Assembly: GCA_036936605.1 (NCBI GenBank)
Contig: JAUPFV010000002.1
Span: 125,162,376-125,226,375, forward strand
Reading direction: 5' to 3'
Origin: Limnanthes douglasii subsp. nivea
Taxonomy: Eukaryota > Streptophyta > Magnoliopsida > Brassicales > Limnanthaceae
Length of the DNA stretch: 64,000 bases
In this document: positions 1 through 11,582 of the stretch, in pieces
How positions within the stretch are numbered: position 1 is the stretch's first letter
Layout of the letters: each line of letters opens with the position of its first letter
Position numbers and translations under genes: made by a program
Notes under the pieces: generated by a model
The model's database searches: none
Told to the model about the DNA's origin: nothing
What the model saw: only the letters and a program-made list of their open reading frames with translations

Positions 1-1048
1 CCATAAAACTTATTCGCGGCATATATCACATAAAAAAAATTGAAGATAAAAAATTTAAAATTTAAAACATATGTTTTTTCATAAAAAAATGTGATAATAA
101 TATCTCCTCAACAATGAATCTGCTATATAGTAGTAGAATTTTTACATATTAATCGATGCTTAATCATCCAAATGTTAACTGTGATATTTTCCTATAATTA
201 TTAACGTAGACAGAGATTTGGTTTTGGATTCCAAATTTTGGAAAATCTATAAATTTAGAACAAAAATCTATAAGTTTAAAACAAAAAGCTATAAATTTAA
301 TCTCTAACGGAGAAGACTATCACCAAAATCAAGTTGCAAAATATTCCACAAATAATCATTTCATCATTTCATATAACTCTAACCTTTCAAATTTTATTTT
401 ATTTTTCTTATTCTTTTAATTTCTTTTGTAATTTTTATTCTTCTAAAACTAGTTTGTTTTTTTTATCTAATTCCCTTTCTACCTCACCTATATTTTCCGA
501 GAAAAGAGAGAAATAATAGGGTCGGTGAGCAGACCACAATAGTACAGGAAAAGATGAAGAAAAATACTAAAGAACTAACAGAAAAGATTCACTATGGATT
601 TACATTTGAAGGAGAAGATGAAGAAAAGTACTGCAAAATTAAGAGAAAAAGATTCACTCTTTAAAGAGTTCATCGGAGATTCATTCTGAGGCAAATGACG
701 TTGCACTAGCAACATCATCTTCAGAGCCAACCTATCATCCTCTTGTGCATAAGACATGATTTCAAGGGGTAAAATGAGAAGCTTGACAAGCCAAAATTGC
801 TGTACCTATCCTATTTAAAAATCTAAACGAATAAAGTCGGAATGTGTCGCATGTTTTCAATGTTTTCTTTCAGTAATATTTGATCCAACATAGTTTAGTT
901 TCATGTTACGAGAATAAACCCGCAATGGGCGAGATGGTATACTTAAAAAGGGGTACAAAACAAAAAGAATATGACCTGTAGTTTGATGCAAATGAATGAT
1001 GAATGAATGGTATGAGTTTCCATAGTTATGGAGAGTAACTGAATGTTT

Positions 1049-1091
1049 ATCCCACATCGATTTAGATAGAAATTGATGAAGCATATATATA
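1049..1091 (+). promoter_or_regulatory. Plant snRNA-type Pol III promoter (USE + TATA), unit 1
   Basis: 1,049-1,059 reads ATCCCACATCG, an exact match to the plant upstream sequence element RTCCCACATCG. A TATATATA box follows at 1,084-1,091, with 24 bp between the two. In plants this short spacing is typical of Pol III snRNA genes such as U6, while Pol II snRNA genes have about ten more. The predicted start, about 25 bp after the TATA box, is G1,116, the first base of the RNA's closing helix. Confidence 0.75.
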
Positions 1092-1115
1092 GAAAAGAGG
1101 GTTCTAATCAAATGC

Positions 1116-1252
1116 GCTACCATGGGATTGAGTGAATGGGCTACTGTCTACTGACTGGCCCAGGAATTTCCCCGGAGCCTTGGATCTTTTTAGAAGATAA
1201 ATAGGCCAAAGTATGGCCGATCGAGACAGTTATTCACTTGGTTCCGTAATTG
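1116..1252 (+). pseudogene. 5' part of RNase MRP-like RNA gene, unit 1
   Basis: The RNA starts GCTACCATGGGA, which pairs over 12 positions (one G-U) with TCTCATGGTAGC at the 3' end of the contiguous copy at 16,707-16,924. A CR-I-like segment follows at ~1,163-1,178 (ggaatttccccgg). Compared with that copy this one lacks about 25-30 nt after the CR-I-like segment and carries a TTTTT at 1,187-1,191, where Pol III would probably stop after ~76 nt. Similarity ends at 1,252 (ccgtaattgga), so the CR-V-like segment and 3' strand are missing here. It is a promoter-bearing, 3'-truncated pseudogene. Confidence 0.6.
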
Positions 1253-1259
1253 GAAAATA

Positions 1260-1362
1260 TTTGTAGAAGATAATATTTGTAGAAGATAATATTTGTAGAA
1301 GATAAATAGGGCTACCATAAAATGGTTTTCAACTGAGATAATATTTGTAGAAGATAAATAAT
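1260..1362. repeat. 16-bp minisatellite (atatttgtagaagata)
   Basis: The motif atatttgtagaagata occurs three times in a row and once more after a 35-bp spacer (gggctaccataa...). Units 2 and 3 duplicate the spacer and motif, which explains their extra 59 bp. It begins right where the RNA homology ends. Confidence 0.85.
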
Positions 1363-1938
1363 GCTTTGCTTTTTAAATTTTCTTTTATCCTCCTTTATCG
1401 CAAACTAACATCCAAAACAACTAATTACGTGTTACATTTTTGTTAAAAAAATCTAACTTTATCTTGTTACATTTTGTTTTTCTGTTCTTATTGAATGTTT
1501 TATAAATTACATTTTGTTTTTCTGTTCTTATTGCAATTTGAATGTTTTATAAAGAAAATATTATGTAGATTAGGGTTTTGAATGGTACACCCAAACAAAC
1601 AAATAAATGTTAGGAAACACGTAGTTATCTTACCGTGAAGTTAGCACAGAATTTAACAAAGTGGTAACATGTTGGGATTTTACAAAGGACAAAGAACACA
1701 TAACAAAGAACAGAAGAAAGACCGGAGTCATAAAAGATATACTTTTTTTTAACTTGATCTGTCAATTATTAAATGAACCAGATAATTTACAGCTTAGTAG
1801 AAAGATGTGAATCAAAAGACTAGTGAATAGACAAATGGAGAGTCTAGTCTAAAACAATTTACAAGTGTGTTGAGATACAGAGTAAACTAAAACCCTATCC
1901 TAAACTTGTTGAGATACAGAGTAATAGAAAACCCTATT

Positions 1939-2361
1939 CTAGACTTGTTGAGATTCAACCCTCTGGACCTGTTGAGATTGAAGCCGAAACTTAAGGACCA
2001 AACCTGAAGCAGAACAACCTGTAACTTTGGCGATTGTTGGAACCCGGCTCGGACTCGGACTCGGACTCAGACTCTGACTCTGTTTTGCATTTTTGGTTTT
2101 TCTCCGTTTCGTATCTGTTTTCTCTTGGATGTTGCTTGATGACGATGTTCTTTTCCTCTTTTTCGTCTCCGGCTCAGTCGGGTGACTGTGTTTGCCACAG
2201 AATGCGGTGAACACGGTTCTTCTTCTTCTCCTTCTCGGGCTTCTGATTTTTTTTGGGATCGGTACGTGGAGTTTACATTCAAGCCACTCCGAGACTTCAA
2301 GAATATTACTAGCCAGAGAATCGATGCATTCGTATACCTCTCGCATTGCTTCAGCAGACAT
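1939..2361 (-). CDS. Hypothetical 140-aa basic, nuclear-type protein, unit 1
   Basis: I do not recognise a family. The frame starts MSAEAMREVYECIDSLASN, a helix-like acidic N-terminus of ~30 residues. Then come an arginine run (SPRRRRRRT, ~residues 41-49), KKRKR and KRRKTK clusters (~67-90) that look like nuclear localisation signals, and an SPSPSPS stretch (~99-106). ATG 2,361 follows a plausible leader on the minus strand. I see no convincing promoter, splice site or polyA signal. Another reading frame overlaps upstream on the same strand (2,067-2,540), so the choice is not certain. It is the only ORF in the unit with non-random composition; it could be a captured gene fragment or chance coding in a GC-richer patch. 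Identity between units reflects recent duplication and is not evidence of selection. Confidence 0.35.
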   Translation of the reverse strand: MSAEAMREVYECIDSLASNILEVSEWLECKLHVPIPKKIRSPRRRRRRTVFTAFCGKHSHPTEPETKKRKRTSSSSNIQEKTDTKRRKTKNAKQSQSLSPSPSPSRVPTIAKVTGCSASGLVLKFRLQSQQVQRVESQQV

Positions 2362-2754
2362 TGTTGAGAGAGATGCAGCAAAACTTGGGGAGAGTTTAAA
2401 CTTTTCTTAATAATACGAATCCGAAAAACAGAGATCATCCAGTTGATATAATCACCTAAAAGATAAACTAGACAAGAATATCTTCTAACCATGTTTTTCT
2501 CTAACCATTTCTTTAGGATATGACTATAATTTGACACCATTTATTCTATTAATAAAAACTTTAACCATAAATTTTAATTTGTTAAATTATTCTTTTTTTA
2601 ATTATTAAATATATTATAATCAAAATATAACCTACATAATTTTCATCCCCTTCAAATCACACTTATAACTTACAATTCTAATCTTACATACTCAATATGA
2701 ACCTCCACCTGTGCAAAGAGGTGTTAAAAGTTTTGGACGCCTTTGCCTCATTTT

Positions 2755-3180
2755 ATTATATCATACCGGTTGAATGGTTTGAAAAATTCATTACTTTGGT
2801 TTGACTACCGTCCAAAATCATCCAAATTTTGATGACTATAGCAAAAAGTTTTTTTAAATCTAGAACCCTACTGAAAAATTCGATAAATAAATAGGAAGAA
2901 TCAGTAAAAAAATCGAATTATTAAAATTGTTAAAATCGATTATTTTATTTATTTTTTATTTATTATATTATCGTACCGGTTGGAATGGTTAAAATTTCAT
3001 TACTTTGGTTTGACTACCATCCAAAATCATCCAAATTTTGATGACTATAGCAAAAAGCTTTTTTAAACATAGAACCGACTGATAAAATTCGATAAATAAA
3101 CCGGAAGAATCAATAAAAAAAACTATTAAAATTATTAAAATTGATTATTTTATTTTATTTATTTATTTTTATTTATTATA
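2755..3180. repeat. Diverged ~215-bp direct duplication inside the unit
   Basis: Two successive segments share accggttgaatggtt-like starts, ttcattactttggtttgact, then ccaaaatcatccaaattt, gactatagcaaaaag and an AT-rich tail (ttattttattta). The counterparts lie at ~9,144-9,569 and ~15,532-15,957. It does not look coding. Confidence 0.8.
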
Positions 3181-3485
3181 TTATCAAAATTAAAATTAAT
3201 AGTTAGTTATGAATTTGGAAAAATAAAAAAATATAACTTCTAAAGTAAATTTAATTTGTATGTGTAAAAAAATTGAAAATTGAAAATTAAATTATAATTT
3301 AATTTAGTTTTTTTAAAGTGAACTCGTTCTGGACCGATAACGGATCGAACCGAAATTGAACCGAAGAAAAACGGTTTGAAATGGAACCAAACCGAAACTG
3401 GACTGAATCCGAACGGACCGAATCAGACCAAACTAAAAGTTTATTGATTCAATCGGATTTAAAAAATAGAAACGAAAGCTTAGCG

Positions 3486-3606
3486 GTCCGATTCTGTTAT
3501 GTTAAACGCCGTACCCATAACACCCTGCTTATCAGTATTATTATTTCCGATTCTGTTATGTTAAACGCGGTACCCATGACACCCTGCTTATCAGTATTAT
3601 TATTTT
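3486..3606. repeat. ~61-bp direct duplication beside an ACCGAA-rich stretch
   Basis: ccgattctgttatgttaaac and cccatgacaccctgcttatc (with one variant base) occur twice in a row. The 150 bp before them is rich in accgaa/gaaccg motifs. A related segment with gaaccgataa and cgggtcggtccgg lies at ~4,375-4,530, so 2,640-4,530 may be one composite repeat. Units 2 and 3 hold the same. Confidence 0.75.
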
Positions 3607-3984
3607 CACCCATGGTAAATCACTTATAACTTCAAATCTAATCTTAGTGTAATTTTTCCGGACATATTATACATGTGTTTTCCTTTTCTTTTCTTTTTCT
3701 TTTGTTTCACTTAAACCTCATGTCGCTTTATAATTTTCGAATTATAATTGGGAATTATGGTTATCTTTTCGTTTTGCAGGTTAGTTCCATATCAATATCC
3801 ATGTAACTAACCTTAGTCTGAGTCCTATCTCATTAAAAATCCATAAATTGTGCTACACTAAATGGCTATGAACGAGAAACATCTAATTCTAGAAAGTGAG
3901 TTCCTCCTATAAGTATAACAGCTTTGGATTATAAACTTAACAGTTTTGGATTATAAAATTAACAAATTTAAAAAGTGGCTAGAC

Positions 3985-4190
3985 TTACAACAACAATGTT
4001 AGGGTGGCGACCAAAATCCTACATCCCACAAACATGGGAAGGATTAATGGTATATAAGTAAGAACATATCTAATCCAGTATGGGGTCTTTTGGAAGTGGA
4101 GCGAAAGCAAATCTGTGCGGTCCTTTGGGTGTCAAAGCGGACAATATCACTAGTATGGAGATTGGGTCGTTCTTATTTACATTGTGTACT
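3985..4190 (+). other. Possible LTR or promoter remnant (tatataagt ... gcggacaatatc)
   Basis: A run with catcccacaaacatggg, a TATA-like gtatataagt, ggggtcttttggaagtgg, gcgaaagcaaatctgtg and aaagcggacaatatcact resembles promoter-proximal sequence that recurs in plant repetitive DNA. This is recall, not a database match. Unit 2 has the counterpart at ~10,374-10,579. Confidence 0.25.
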
Positions 4191-4545
4191 AAAGCTATAC
4201 TAAAGCTATTCCTTAACTATAAAATACTCAAGACCCTTAGATTTAATTATGATAGTTTACTGAACTAAGTATTAAGAACATAGAACTATTCATACGATGC
4301 TTTTGGCGCGTTAAATATTTTAAATCACTTATCAGTCCTATTGTTTGCATCCTCTTTAAACCATTTATAACTACAATTCTAATCTTACATACTCAATATG
4401 AACCAAACCGAACAAAACATTTAGCTCTTCGATCCGATTCAAAAAATTGAACCGATAAATTTAGCGGGTCGGTCCGGTTTTGTCAAAACCCGTACCGATA
4501 AAACCTTGGTTATTAGTATTATTATTAGAGGTCCCAGTAGACGAA

Positions 4546-5130
4546 CCACTTACTCAAGGAAGAGTTCGAAGTTTATGTGAATATTTGAACATCTAGTAAT
4601 TTTCGGAGGAGATACGATGGATGGTAATATGAACAATTCTAAAAAAAACACGTCGTGAGTTTGACAACCTAATTAGAGGGTAAAATATCTACCCACTTGT
4701 ATGAGAAGAGGGAAACACCCTTTATTATGTTCGATGATGATGATCTAAGGGGTATAGCTAGGCCCTATGAGGATGGATTAGTAATATGGGGCGGATATTG
4801 TAGGGACTGAAATTAAACGTATTTTGATAGATATCAGGAGCTCAACAAATGCATTATTCAAGTAAACATATGATAGGATGCGTAATCCACCTACGATTCT
4901 TCGCTCTGAATGTGCCATAATTCGATTAACAAGAGTGACAACACAGGTTATCAGTGAACTCGAGAGGGAAGTTTATTTAGGAAGAGACCTTTTTATAAAG
5001 AAAGTTCAAGTCTTGTTTATTGTGGTCGAATGCCCGCCAGTATTTGAAATATGTAATTGACGATCGCGTCAGAGTGGTTCGAAGTGATCACCAAGTGGCA
5101 AGAGAATGTTATGTAACTGTTTTGCATTCT
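4546..5130 (+). pseudogene. Decayed Ty3/gypsy gag-protease fragment, unit 1
   Basis: Broken translation reads TQGRVRSLCEYLN, then VIFGGDTM, then NNSKK, and later RILIDIRSSTNALFK, an aspartic protease core in which the usual D-T-G is altered to D-I-R. It ends with ECPPVF, then YVIDDRVRVVRSDHQVARE. The same order is found in the gag-protease ORF at 31,471-33,123 (minus), so this is the same region of a related Tat-type element. Several stops and frameshifts are present. RT is not found in the unit. Confidence 0.85.
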
Positions 5131-5174
5131 AAAAGGGTTATTTATAGTGAACAAATCACTAAATAACAATTAAG

Positions 5175-5193
5175 GGTAGCCAAACCTTTTTTT
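5175..5193 (+). pseudogene. 3' tip and terminator of the RNase MRP-like gene, unit 1
   Basis: GGTAGCC followed by AAACC and seven Ts matches the last bases and Pol III terminator of the contiguous RNA copy (16,907-16,924). The flank beyond (gattta, then aaccgaact) also matches. It lies 3.9 kb from the 5' part at 1,116-1,252, so foreign sequence separates the two ends of the gene in this unit. Confidence 0.6.
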
Positions 5194-7378
5194 GATTTAA
5201 AACCGAACTCGGCTCCTCTCCTTCAACGTCTTGACCGATACTCAACCCTTTACTACCGGAAACGCAACTTGAAAGATATATTACGATGGAGGAATATAAA
5301 ATCGAGTACGGATTATAGGTGGTATCTTATTCTTAGTTTGGGTTTTAAACTCTTAATGAAGGAAGGCACTAACATGTGCAGGGCAGTTGTTGACATGTAG
5401 ATTATCAAGGTGTATGTATGTACACATATTCTAACATGGTTGATGGTTCGATTAGTTGATTGCATTTAAGGTAATTTGTGATACAATTGTATAAATATGT
5501 TATCAAGTATAACATATATTTGAGATCTAACTTTTATTTTAAATTTGTATGAGCTTCAAATTGGAGAAATCAACTTCAAAGTTCGTATTTTTTTAAAATT
5601 TAATCATTTGTTGTTCAAAATAAAATTTATATAATGTAATGTTTTTTAATATTATGTAAGATTTTAATTTGATACTATGAGATTTTATATTTTATTTCAC
5701 ATTATGTAGTTATGTGAGCTTCTTTTTTCCTTCCTATTTTTGTGTCTAACAGGTTGTATTCGTGTTGAACATGTGTATCATGTTAATTAAAATCTCGTTT
5801 CAAACACGTCAGGTTCGTGTTTAGGGTTAGTTAAAATTTTGTGTTTGTTTAATAGGTCGGGGATGTGTATGTGATATTTTAGTACACTAGAACATTGGCA
5901 TTTTAACACATAAATGCCTTTAATCTACCAAAATCAATTAATAACCCATAAAATCAAAAAACCAAGAAAATAGGAATTTACTTAGGAATTTACTTACTCT
6001 CTTTTTTTGTCAATTTGTTGTTGTTGATTCGGTTCTTGAAATTGAAAAGTGTGTAGTAGGTTATAGGTTCTAATTTTTTGGTAAAATAGAAAAGGAGAAT
6101 AAGGTATAAAAATAAGGTAGGAGCGAGTGAATAAGAGGTTTTAAATTTGGGATTGGTTTGGGGTTGCTTAGTAATATTGTATAAAACTAATTTAGATAGA
6201 AAATAAAATTGCTAATAAAATTGTTTGGGATTACTTAAAATTCGGGTTAGTTAATATTTTGGTCGATCTTTTAACCAAAACATTAAACTTATAAAACAAA
6301 AAAAAAACAAAATGGTCTGATTATAAAATACCATAAAACTTATTCGCGGCATATATCACATAAAAAAAATTGAAGATAAAAAATTTAAAATTTAAAACAT
6401 ATGTTTTTTCATAAAAAAATGTGATAATAATATCTCCTCAACAATGAATCTGCTATATAGTAGTAGAATTTTTACATATTAATCGATGCTTAATCATCCA
6501 AATGTTAACTGTGATATTTTCCTATAATTATTAACGTAGACAGAGATTTGGTTTTGGATTCCAAATTTTGGAAAATCTATAAATTTAGAACAAAAATCTA
6601 TAAGTTTAAAACAAAAAGCTATAAATTTAATCTCTAACGGAGAAGACTATCACCAAAATCAAGTTGCAAAATATTCCACAAATAATCATTTCATCATTTC
6701 ATATAACTCTAACCTTTCAAATTTTATTTTATTTTTCTTATTCTTTTAATTTCTTTTGTAATTTTTATTCTTCTAAAACTAGTTTGTTTTTTTTATCTAA
6801 TTCCCTTTCTACCTCACCTATATTTTCCGAGAAAAGAGAGAAATAATAGGGTCGGTGAGCAGACCACAATAGTACAGGAAAAGATGAAGAAAAATACTAA
6901 AGAACTAACAGAAAAGATTCACTATGGATTTACATTTGAAGGAGAAGATGAAGAAAAGTACTGCAAAATTAAGAGAAAAAGATTCACTCTTTAAAGAGTT
7001 CATCGGAGATTCATTCTGAGGCAAATGACGTTGCACTAGCAACATCATCTTCAGAGCCAACCTATCATCCTCTTGTGCATAAGACATGATTTCAAGGGGT
7101 AAAATGAGAAGCTTGACAAGCCAAAATTGCTGTACCTATCCTATTTAAAAATCTAAACGAATAAAGTCGGAATGTGTCGCATGTTTTCAATGTTTTCTTT
7201 CAGTAATATTTGATCCAACATAGTTTAGTTTCATGTTACGAGAATAAACCCGCAATGGGCGAGATGGTATACTTAAAAAGGGGTACAAAACAAAAAGAAT
7301 ATGACCTGTAGTTTGATGCAAATGAATGATGAATGAATGGTATGAGTTTCCATAGTTATGGAGAGTAACTGAATGTTT

Positions 7379-7421
7379 ATCCCACATCGATTTAGATAGA
7401 AATTGATGAAGCATATATATA
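7379..7421 (+). promoter_or_regulatory. Plant snRNA-type Pol III promoter (USE + TATA), unit 2
   Basis: Same USE (7,379-7,389) and TATA box (7,414-7,421) as in unit 1, with the same 24-bp spacing. Predicted start is G7,446. Confidence 0.75.
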
Positions 7422-7445
7422 GAAAAGAGGGTTCTAATCAAATGC

Positions 7446-7582
7446 GCTACCATGGGATTGAGTGAATGGGCTACTGTCTACTGACTGGCCCAGGAATTTC
7501 CCCGGAGCCTTGGATCTTTTTAGAAGATAAATAGGCCAAAGTATGGCCGATCGAGACAGTTATTCACTTGGTTCCGTAATTG
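7446..7582 (+). pseudogene. 5' part of RNase MRP-like RNA gene, unit 2
   Basis: Identical in layout to the unit 1 copy: P1 5' strand, CR-I-like segment, early T5 stop and loss of the 3' half. Confidence 0.6.
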
Positions 7583-8327
7583 GAAAATATTTGTAGAAGA
7601 TAATATTTGTAGAAGATAATATTTGTAGAAGATAAATAGGGCTACCATAAAATGGTTTTCAACTGAGATAATATTTGTAGAAGATAAATAGGGCTACCAT
7701 AAAATGGTTTTCAACTGAGTGTTCCAAAGTGAGTGAAAGAAGATAAATAATGCTTTGCTTTTTAAATTTTCTTTTATCCTCCTTTATCGCAAACTAACAT
7801 CCAAAACAACTAATTACGTGTTACATTTTTGTTAAAAAAATCTAACTTTATCTTGTTACATTTTGTTTTTCTGTTCTTATTGAATGTTTTATAAATTACA
7901 TTTTGTTTTTCTGTTCTTATTGCAATTTGAATGTTTTATAAAGAAAATATTATGTAGATTAGGGTTTTGAATGGTACACCCAAACAAACAAATAAATGTT
8001 AGGAAACACGTAGTTATCTTACCGTGAAGTTAGCACAGAATTTAACAAAGTGGTAACATGTTGGGATTTTACAAAGGACAAAGAACACATAACAAAGAAC
8101 AGAAGAAAGACCGGAGTCATAAAAGATATACTTTTTTTTAACTTGATCTGTCAATTATTAAATGAACCAGATAATTTACAGCTTAGTAGAAAGATGTGAA
8201 TCAAAAGACTAGTGAATAGACAAATGGAGAGTCTAGTCTAAAACAATTTACAAGTGTGTTGAGATACAGAGTAAACTAAAACCCTATCCTAAACTTGTTG
8301 AGATACAGAGTAATAGAAAACCCTATT

Positions 8328-8750
8328 CTAGACTTGTTGAGATTCAACCCTCTGGACCTGTTGAGATTGAAGCCGAAACTTAAGGACCAAACCTGAAGCA
8401 GAACAACCTGTAACTTTGGCGATTGTTGGAACCCGGCTCGGACTCGGACTCGGACTCAGACTCTGACTCTGTTTTGCATTTTTGGTTTTTCTCCGTTTCG
8501 TATCTGTTTTCTCTTGGATGTTGCTTGATGACGATGTTCTTTTCCTCTTTTTCGTCTCCGGCTCAGTCGGGTGACTGTGTTTGCCACAGAATGCGGTGAA
8601 CACGGTTCTTCTTCTTCTCCTTCTCGGGCTTCTGATTTTTTTTGGGATCGGTACGTGGAGTTTACATTCAAGCCACTCCGAGACTTCAAGAATATTACTA
8701 GCCAGAGAATCGATGCATTCGTATACCTCTCGCATTGCTTCAGCAGACAT
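8328..8750 (-). CDS. Hypothetical 140-aa basic protein, unit 2 copy
   Basis: Identical in translation to the unit 1 copy. No independent evidence of expression. Confidence 0.35.
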   Translation of the reverse strand: MSAEAMREVYECIDSLASNILEVSEWLECKLHVPIPKKIRSPRRRRRRTVFTAFCGKHSHPTEPETKKRKRTSSSSNIQEKTDTKRRKTKNAKQSQSLSPSPSPSRVPTIAKVTGCSASGLVLKFRLQSQQVQRVESQQV

Positions 8751-10934
8751 TGTTGAGAGAGATGCAGCAAAACTTGGGGAGAGTTTAAACTTTTCTTAAT
8801 AATACGAATCCGAAAAACAGAGATCATCCAGTTGATATAATCACCTAAAAGATAAACTAGACAAGAATATCTTCTAACCATGTTTTTCTCTAACCATTTC
8901 TTTAGGATATGACTATAATTTGACACCATTTATTCTATTAATAAAAACTTTAACCATAAATTTTAATTTGTTAAATTATTCTTTTTTTAATTATTAAATA
9001 TATTATAACCAAAATATAACCTACATAATTTTCATCCCCTTCAAATCACACTTATAACTTACAATTCTAATCTTACATACTCAATATGAACCTCCACCTG
9101 TGCAAAGAGGTGTTAAAAGTTTTGGACGCCTTTGCCTCATTTTATTATATCATACCGGTTGAATGGTTTGAAAAATTCATTACTTTGGTTTGACTACCGT
9201 CCAAAATCATCCAAATTTTAATGACTATAGCAAAAAGTTTTTTTAAATCTAGAACCCTACTGAAAAATTCGATAAATAAATAGGAAGAATCAGTAAAAAA
9301 ATCGAATTATTAAAATTGTTAAAATCGATTATTTTATTTATTTTTTATTTATTATATTATCGTACCGGTTGGAATGGTTAAAATTTCATTACTTTGGTTT
9401 GACTACCATCCAAAATCATCCAAATTTTGATGACTATAGCAAAAAGCTTTTTTAAACATAGAACCGACTGATAAAATTCGATAAATAAACCGGAAGAATC
9501 AATAAAAAAAACTATTAAAATTATTAAAATTGATTATTTTATTTTATTTATTTATTTTTATTTATTATATTATCAAAATTAAAATTAATAGTTAGTTATC
9601 AATTTGGAAAAATAAAAAAATATAACTTCTAAAGTAAATTTAATTTGTATGTGTAAAAAAATTGAAAATTGAAAATTAAATTATAATTTAATTTAGTTTT
9701 TTTAAAGTGAACTCGTTCTGGACCGATAACGGATCGAACCGAAATTGAACCGAAGAAAAACGGTTCGAAATGGAACCAAACCGAAATTGGACTGAATCCG
9801 AACGGACCGAATCAGACCAAACTAAAAGTTTATTGATTCAATCGGATTTAAAAAATAGAAACGAAAGCTTAGCGGTCCGATTCTGTTATGTTAAACGCCG
9901 TACCCATAACACCCTGCTTATCAATATTATTATTTCCGATTCTGTTATGTTAAACGCGGTACCCATGACACCCTGCTTATCAGTATTATTATTTTCACCC
10001 ATGGTAAATCACTTATAACTTCAAATCTAATCTTAGTGTAATTTTTCCGGACATATTATACATGTGTTTTCCTTTTCTTTTCTTTTTCTTTTGTTTCACT
10101 TAAACCTCATGTCGCTTTATAATTTTCGAATTATAATTGGGAATTATGGTTATCTTTTCGTTTTGCAGGTTAGTTCCATATCAATATCCATGTAACTAAC
10201 CTTAGTCTGAGTCCTATCTCATCAAAAATCCATAAACTGTGCTACACTAAATGGCTATGAACGAGAAACATCTAATTCTAGAAAGTGAGTTCCTCCTATA
10301 AGTATAACAGCTTTGGATTATAAACTTAACAGTTTTGGATTATAAAATTAACAAATTTAAAAAGTGGCTAGACTTACAACAACAATGTTAGGGTGGCGAC
10401 CAAAATCCTACATCCCACAAACATGGGAAGGATTAATGGTATATAAGTAAGAACATATCTAATCAAGTATGGGGTCTTTTGGAAGTGGAGCGAAAGCAAA
10501 TCTGTGCGGTCCTTTGGGTGTCAAAGCGGACAATATCACTAGTATGGAGATTGGGTCGTTCTTATTTACATTGTGTACTAAAGCTATACTAAAGCTATTC
10601 CTTAACTATAAAATACTCAAGACCCTTAGATTTAATTATGATAGTTTACTGAACTAAGTATTAAGAACATAGAACTATTCATACGATGCTTTTGGCGCGT
10701 TAAATATTTTAAATCACTTATCAGTCCTATTGTTTGCATCCTCTTTAAACCATTTATAACTACAATTCTAATCTTACATACTCAATATGAACCAGACCGA
10801 ACAAAACATTTAGCTCTTCGATCCGATTCAAAAAATTGAACCGATAAATTTAGCGGGTCGGTCCGGTTTTGTCAAAACCCGTACCGATAAAACCTTGGTT
10901 ATTAGTATTATTATTAGAGGTCCCAGTAGACGAA

Positions 10935-11519
10935 CCACTTACTCAAGGAAGAGTTCGAAGTTTATGTGAATATTTGAACATCTAGTAATTTTCGGAGGAG
11001 ATACGATGGATGGTAATATGAACAATTCTAAAAAAAACACGTCGTGAGTTTGACAACCTAATTAGAGGGTAAAATATCTACCCACTTGTATGAGAAGAGG
11101 GAAACACCCTTTATTATGTTCGATGATGATGATGTAAGGGGTATAGCTAGGCCCTATGAGGATGGATTAGTAATATGGGGCGGATATTGTTGGGACTGAA
11201 ATTAAACGTATTTTGATAGATATCAGGAGCTCAACAAATGCATTATTCAAGTAAACATATGATAGGATGCGTAATCCACCTACGATTCTTCGCTCTGAAT
11301 GTGCCATAATTCGATTAACAAGAGTGACAAGACAGGTTATCAGTGAACTCGAGAGGGAAGTTTATTTAGGAAGAGACCTTTTTATAAAGAAAGTTCAAGT
11401 CTTGTTTATTGTGGTCGAATGCCCGCCAGTATTTGAAATATGTAATTGACGATCGCGTCAGAGTGGTTCGAAGTGATCACCAAGTGGCAAGAGAATGTTA
11501 TGTAACTGTTTTGCATTCT
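10935..11519 (+). pseudogene. Decayed Ty3/gypsy gag-protease fragment, unit 2
   Basis: Unit 2 counterpart with a few base differences, for example acaagacagg instead of acaacacagg near 11,330. Unit 3 is cut before this point. Confidence 0.85.
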
Positions 11520-11563
11520 AAAAGGGTTATTTATAGTGAACAAATCACTAAATAACAATTAAG

Positions 11564-11582
11564 GGTAGCCAAACCTTTTTTT
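11564..11582 (+). pseudogene. 3' tip and terminator of the RNase MRP-like gene, unit 2
   Basis: GGTAGCC, AAACC and a T7 run, the unit 2 counterpart of 5,175-5,193. Confidence 0.6.

Larger units (their letters stand above)
1..6330. repeat. Tandem array unit 1 (6,330 bp)
   Basis: The sequence from base 1 recurs at 6,331 and again at 12,719, so this is one full unit of a head-to-tail array. Unit 1 differs from unit 2 by a missing 59-bp stretch near 1,362, one A in the run near 6,300, and scattered single-base changes. Inside it, in order, are an AT-rich left part, a Pol III-type promoter with the 5' part of an RNase MRP-like RNA (1,049-1,252), a 16-bp minisatellite, a minus-strand 140-codon ORF (1,939-2,361), several local duplications, a decayed gypsy protease (~4,546-5,130) and the 3' tip of the RNA gene (5,175-5,193). 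Base 1 is the window edge, so the array may continue to the left. Confidence 0.97.

Noticed and set aside
334..516. Small plus-strand ORF repeated in each array unit (also 6,664 and 13,052)
   Set aside because: Phe/Ser-rich translation of a T-rich stretch, with no domain. It is repeated only because the unit is.
2067..2540. 157-codon minus-strand ORF and two plus-strand ORFs overlapping the 140-codon ORF
   Set aside because: These are other frames of the same patch. The 140-codon frame has the more protein-like N-terminus and structured basic clusters, so the others were treated as shadows.
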